From Dryococelus australis (Eukaryota; Arthropoda; Insecta; Phasmatodea; Phasmatidae), in NCBI GenBank assembly GCA_029891345.1, contig CM056995.1, forward strand, positions 212,053,047 to 212,117,046: 64,000 nucleotides of DNA, read 5' to 3'. A model generated the notes under the pieces. The model had not been told where the DNA came from, ran no database searches, and saw only the letters and a program-made list of their open reading frames with translations. Position 1 is the first letter of the stretch; each line of letters begins with the position of its first letter. The position numbers were made by a program, and so were the translations under genes. This document shows, piece after piece, positions 60,196-64,000 of the stretch.

Positions 60196-60460
60196 CATTG
60201 GTAGGAATAGGAAAATTTCGCAAGTTCAATGACCTGTAAGCTAAACTCCACATCCCTGTGTACACTAGGGCCTGAGATGTTTGTCCATTGGCTGCTGCCT
60301 CACACCTGGCATTAAGGGATTCGCTACTTGCTCAGAATCATCCAGGGCGTGTATAGTAAACCATGATCCAATTGCAATGACGAATTCACTGTATATGTGT
60401 TTGACGTCTATCTTGTCCGGAAATGAATTCGCGAAATTTTCGTATCCCTATCTATGGGCA
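60196..60460. mobile_element. TIR element, 'GGTAGGAAAATTTCGCG' family
   Basis: Left TAGGAATAGGAAAATTTCGC and the complement of the right end TAGGGATACGAAAATTTCGC are inverted repeats; the body shares 'ggctgctgcc' and 'gggattcgctac' text with 36252-36542 in reverse orientation. It follows directly on the preceding element. Confidence 0.65.
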
Positions 60461-60481
60461 GAGCAGGTGGCGGTTCACCCA

Positions 60482-60900
60482 TATATCCCATAGACTAAAG
60501 ATGGGGTGGAACGATCTCGCTGGCTGCACACAGCCAATCTCCGTGTACCAACATAGAACGTCTTCTCGGGCTACACGTCTAGCAAAAATGGCGTGGTAAG
60601 GATTTTAGGTTATAAAACTGATTTGTAAACAAATGCTTTGAGAAAGATGTATACTTACTCTAACCAATTCGTAATGCAGTGTGATTATATTAAAACTGGC
60701 AAAACTATTCTATTAATATAGTAGTGCCTGTCATTTAAAAATTAAGATATAAACAAACACGTACATCACTGTTGACCATGTGACTTTGACAGTTGTGTAG
60801 GATTGGGATAGGTGAACGTTGGGTACATGCGCAGAAGACGAATGGGCACATGCGCAGAAGACGAATAAGCGGTCTACCTCACATTTAGTCTATGGTATAT
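60482..60900. mobile_element. TIR element with ATAGACTAAA ends
   Basis: Left TATATCCCATAGACTAAAGA and the complement of the right end ATATACCATAGACTAAATGT pair over about 25 bp. TATA on both sides suggests a TA target. Inside, a 22-bp unit containing ATGCGCAGAAGACGAAT is repeated twice at about 60826-60868. Confidence 0.6.
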
Positions 60901-60904
60901 CCTC

Positions 60905-61690
60905 GCAGTCTCTGGAGACACGAGCTGCCCTCGCACTGGCTTTGGCAGGAGGAGGTGAGCGAGAGTAGACAATGCTTACAAACGAACGTGTTATTTGGAG
61001 TAAGTGCATGAGAAAATACCATACTAGAAATTTTTCCACTAGAATTAATGATTTTATGGAACAAATAGATTTGAGTCAAAACTACGAGTGTCTTGCATCT
61101 CATACATACTAATTTAACCTACATATCTTTTAGGTGCTGATTTTTCCCCTTTCTAAAACGATTAGAAATATCTAATCCGTTTTTTGTACTGCTTGTGTAA
61201 AATTTATTCTATTTTGTTGGTCACATTTGGAGGTAACGCACATATTTTCAGAGACATAGCTAACATAAACAATACATGCATATTTAATTATTGTCGAAAA
61301 CAGCATTCGGCAACTAAATGGCGTTAGTCAAGTAGATTCTATTTACGTAATTTTAAAATTTCTTTATAGAACCTCTCAAGAATAATGCCGTAAATGCTAC
61401 CCAGCAATAGCCTCAGAAAAGAAAAAAGCTATAGAATTTTCTTTCCTGTAAATAAGCTATTCTATTAAACATTGAACGCAACTTGATTATTAACTACTTC
61501 AGGCATATTTATTACAAAATAATAATTAAAAACTATTATTTTTGTTTTAATATACTAGGTCGTTATTTCTCGTAACACGTGTCTGCTGTTGGTATTAATC
61601 CAGGCCAGGTATTAATCCTACCACCCACCCACCAACCCTGAAAAAGACTGAAAATAAGATGTTCGTTACAACATGGAAGATCCAGCTCCT
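60905..61690. other. Intergenic DNA, nothing recognised
   Basis: Only short unsupported open frames. Confidence 0.4.
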
Positions 61691-61696
61691 GTCTCC

Positions 61697-62311
61697 TTAA
61701 GCTGGCTCCACAATAATGCGATGCGTTGCGATGCGTTGGGCTGCGACGAGCTATACTTGCTGTTTCACAACTACGCGATGATCTGTCGGCGACGGACACC
61801 GTCTGAGATGGTGCTGCCATCTAGTTTAAGGGTGGGAATTACATTTTCAGATCTCACGAATGTAACAAAAGACGCGTAAAAAGTTGGAACTGTGTATTTT
61901 AAGTGGTTGAAGATAAACACAGGATAGTTTGAACGCGATGTGTGACTAAAACTAGCGGGAACGAGACAAAATAAGACGAAGGATAACTATTTTGATGTTA
62001 ATAAAAGAATTTTATTTCATTGTCCATATCTATAAGAAGCTTTGTCTTCTATTTTGCACACCAACGCAGCAAATCGTCCGCGTAAACGCGATTGTCGTTT
62101 GTAAAAAAAAAAAGTTTATATTCTCCTTGTAAACAAACACTTCTTCTTCTTCTCCGTCGCAAACTTGACGCTGACCATCACAGCGCAAGAAATTCGCGCA
62201 ACGCACTCGACGCCGACGCGCTGCGATGGAATCTGCTTCATCCTGATTGGCTACCTCTCATCGCAAAGCATCGCAACGCAACGCATCGCAGTATTGTGGA
62301 ACCCGCTTTAA
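61697..62311. mobile_element. TTAA-flanked TIR element 1 of a pair
   Basis: The left end TTAAGCTGGCTCCACAATAA and the complement of the right end TTAAAGCGGGTTCCACAATA are inverted repeats that continue into GCGATGCGTTGCG text. Both outer edges are TTAA. 615 bp, no transposase; short 'cttcttcttcttctccgtcg' simple sequence inside. The superfamily is uncertain; TTAA could be piggyBac-type or chance extension of a TTA target. Confidence 0.6.
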
Positions 62312-62794
62312 GCTCTTTCCACAATACTACGTTGCGTTGCGTTGCGATGAGACGCGAAGCGTTTGACACCGACGATCGCCGACCGATCCCATTTGTGGTT
62401 TGACAATAATGCGACAGCTTGTCGGCGATGGGTGCTATGCTGCCAACCATTCTCAAGAAAGAAGTTTTAAGTTTTTTGCCAGAAAGTTGAACAAAAGACA
62501 TACGGTAAATTGGTTCTTTGAAACGAAAACAGAAAAAATAAAGAACAATTTTTAGAAAATAGGGCAATATTACGACGTAATACACAAAAAATTTGTTTGC
62601 GCCAAATGCGTATTTGATTTCAAACCACAACACTACTTTGTTAGTCGTCAGTGCTCAAAGTAAACAACAATTCTTCTTCTTCTCATCTGTCGCCGTCAGC
62701 CGCCGGCAACGCAGATGAACCGTCGGTCGGCGTCAATAGGCTGCTTTATTCTGATTGGCTACAGCTCATCGCACTGTTGTGGAACCAGCTTTAC
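62308..62794. mobile_element. TTAA-flanked TIR element 2, abutting element 1
   Basis: It starts at the same TTAA with AGCTCTTTCCACAATACTAC and ends in GTTGTGGAACCAGCTTTAC. Internal text 'ttcttcttcttctc', 'gattggctac' and 'ctcatcgca' is shared with element 1, so the two are siblings sitting head to tail. Confidence 0.6.
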
Positions 62795-62799
62795 TTGCT

Positions 62800-63125
62800 C
62801 CGTGGGCTGGGGCTCTGCTGGAGAAATGGCGGGAAAGCGACTCCCTCCGGGTCCTCGCTAGGGGGGCGTCCTGTGACGAGACGGGCCTAGCGAGCGCGAG
62901 GTCGTGGTCGCAGTCGTTAATCACACGTGTGACGGAAGTAAGCGCGAGGTGGTGTTCGTTAGGCGGCTGCGGGAGCTTGTTAACCGCCTCCTCGGACCAT
63001 CAGTCATCCCCCGGGCGAGTCGCCTTCGAGACCTACCCCCCCCCCCCCCAAGGGGTGCTACCCGGAGTCGCTGCCGGAATTCGCCACTCCCCTGTTTCCT
63101 ACATCCTCACCTCTGCATTCGCCTC
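62800..63125. other. GC-rich, CpG-dense patch
   Basis: 62800-63070 is the most CpG-dense stretch near the right end, open in more than one frame, with a C run at about 63037-63049. No domain, splice pair or RNA gene was identified. It could be a CpG island of an unseen gene or part of a GC-rich repeat. Confidence 0.35.
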
Positions 63126-63135
63126 TTTATTACAC

Positions 63136-63704
63136 ACGCTCTTCACGGTAAACTAAGCACTTCCGGAAGAACTGTTTAACACTTTGAGGACTATACCCGA
63201 GTGTAGTTGCGGCAACATTTGTTTGAATATTTCTTTTCAGATTAAAAAAAAAAAAGCATAACTGTTCCGGATGTACTTATATCAATTCCTTATCTTATAA
63301 GGATTTTAAATAGGAACTAATACAACATTAACAACGATCTTCGTAAATATATGACACATTTTTGCATAGTTACTAAAATGAACACGATGGTATGTACATA
63401 CTGTTACATACTAAAGAACATTTAGTTGGAAAACGGTAAACTCGGCACTCCATTGGTTCACAGCCGGCCAATACGGAAAGGCTGGTGTCGTTTTGACTAA
63501 TTTATATGCGTTAAGTGACAATAGGGACCAATAGAACAGGGCATGCCTGCAGCGGTGAATATAGGTAATTAACGTCAAGCTTGTCTTTAAAACTGGTAGA
63601 AGTTTGGCGACCTCAAAGTGTTAAGATCTACTGGCATGCATCTTGTGTATTCTTCCACCATAAGTAAGTTTAACGTTGGCCTGATAATTTATTCACGCGC
63701 CGGA
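63136..63704 (+). mobile_element. ~410-bp TIR element, truncated and split by an insertion
   Basis: The end CTCTTCACGGTAAACTAAGC and, after the insert, TTAAGATCTACTGGCATGCA and TGTATTCTTCCACCATAAG follow the same order as 57301-57400. A piggyBac-like element splits it at TTAA, and its right part stops where a SINE begins at about 63706. Confidence 0.65.
63180..63620. mobile_element. piggyBac-like non-autonomous element with TTAA target
   Basis: It begins CACTTTGAGGACTATACC and the complement of its end begins CACTTTGAGGTCGCC, a 10-bp perfect TIR. TTAA lies directly outside on both sides (63176-63179 and 63621-63624), the hallmark of piggyBac transposition. The uninterrupted relative at 57301 has a single TTAA at the same place (GCTTAAGATC). 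441 bp, no transposase. Confidence 0.75.
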
Positions 63705-63705
63705 C

Positions 63706-63965
63706 TAGGTGGCTCGGTGGCAACTCAATGAACTCACATTTGGCAGGACGCGGGTTCGATTCCCGATCCGGCCATTCTGATTTCGATGTTCCATGTTATC
63801 CTGAAATTACTCCAGGCGGATGCTGAGATTGGTCCTTAACAAGGGCCAAGGTTCTAGGGTTCGGTCCACCATCTAGGTTATGTCAGCCATTTTAGCAAAC
63901 AATATTAAAATACAGGCCTTGTAACCTTGAATGACCTTGAATCCAAAGAAATCGCTTGACTCCCC
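63706..63965 (+). mobile_element. tRNA-derived SINE family 2
   Basis: GCCGGACTAGGTGGCTCGGT (A box), CGGGTTCGATTCCCGATCCG (excellent B box and T-arm), then a body distinct from family 1: TTCCATGTTATCCTGAAATT, 'ctccaggcggatgctgag', 'gtaaccttgaatgaccttga'. A fragment of the same family lies at 20690-20815. It truncates the TIR element at 63136-63704. Confidence 0.75.
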
Positions 63966-64000
63966 AAAAAGATTTTTACAAAATCTTTCAAAAATGTATT

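Noticed and set aside
61563-63179. Several overlapping open frames of 70-133 residues
   Set aside because: Most overlap the GC-rich TIRs of the paired elements or the CpG-dense patch at 62800-63070; no motif or splice support.

Overview
The window looks like nuclear DNA from a large, repeat-rich animal genome, most likely an insect. It is AT-rich, coding signal is very sparse, introns follow GT-AG rules, and there are many tRNA-derived SINEs and small terminal-inverted-repeat (TIR) elements. It also carries relics of the Tc1/mariner, hAT, piggyBac-like, CACTA-like, PIF/Harbinger-like, Helitron and Ty3/gypsy groups. I cannot name the species, and nothing suggests a prokaryote or virus genome.

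Host genes are few. The best is a plus-strand gene whose three exons (54023-54267, 55598-55729, 58898-59028) join in one open frame through consensus splice sites. A fourth short exon at 59604 would end the protein at about 176 residues. The product starts with a C2H2-like zinc-finger spacing and I do not recognise the family. A minus-strand start-codon exon (25916-25982) with a possible 5' UTR exon ending at 26579 suggests a second gene. An isolated open exon-like block lies at 11899-12090, and a decayed F-box relic at 43603-44070.

Layout: 1-4.5 kb holds little; 4.5-8.0 kb is a decayed Ty3/gypsy pol on the minus strand; 9.2-11.6 kb has two diverged copies of one repeat around a small hAT element; 12.6-13.9 kb is a dead mariner-type transposase split by a LINE 3' fragment; 13.9-24.4 kb mixes small TIR elements, SINEs, a near-perfect hairpin element and a 33-bp minisatellite. 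A 6.2-kb LTR element without recognisable genes spans 26.9-33.0 kb with a 4-bp target duplication, and its left LTR holds a CACTA-like insert. 33.9-43.5 kb has more TIR elements, SINEs and a Helitron helicase relic; 46.0-47.8 kb is a Harbinger-like element; 48.6-50.8 kb has SINEs and a CACTA-like element. The zinc-finger gene occupies 53.9-59.6 kb with transposons in its introns. The right end contains paired TTAA-flanked elements, a piggyBac-like element inserted in another TIR element, and a second SINE family.

The genes do not form an operon or pathway. The window's main story is layered transposon insertion around a few small host exons. All family calls are by eye, without database searches.
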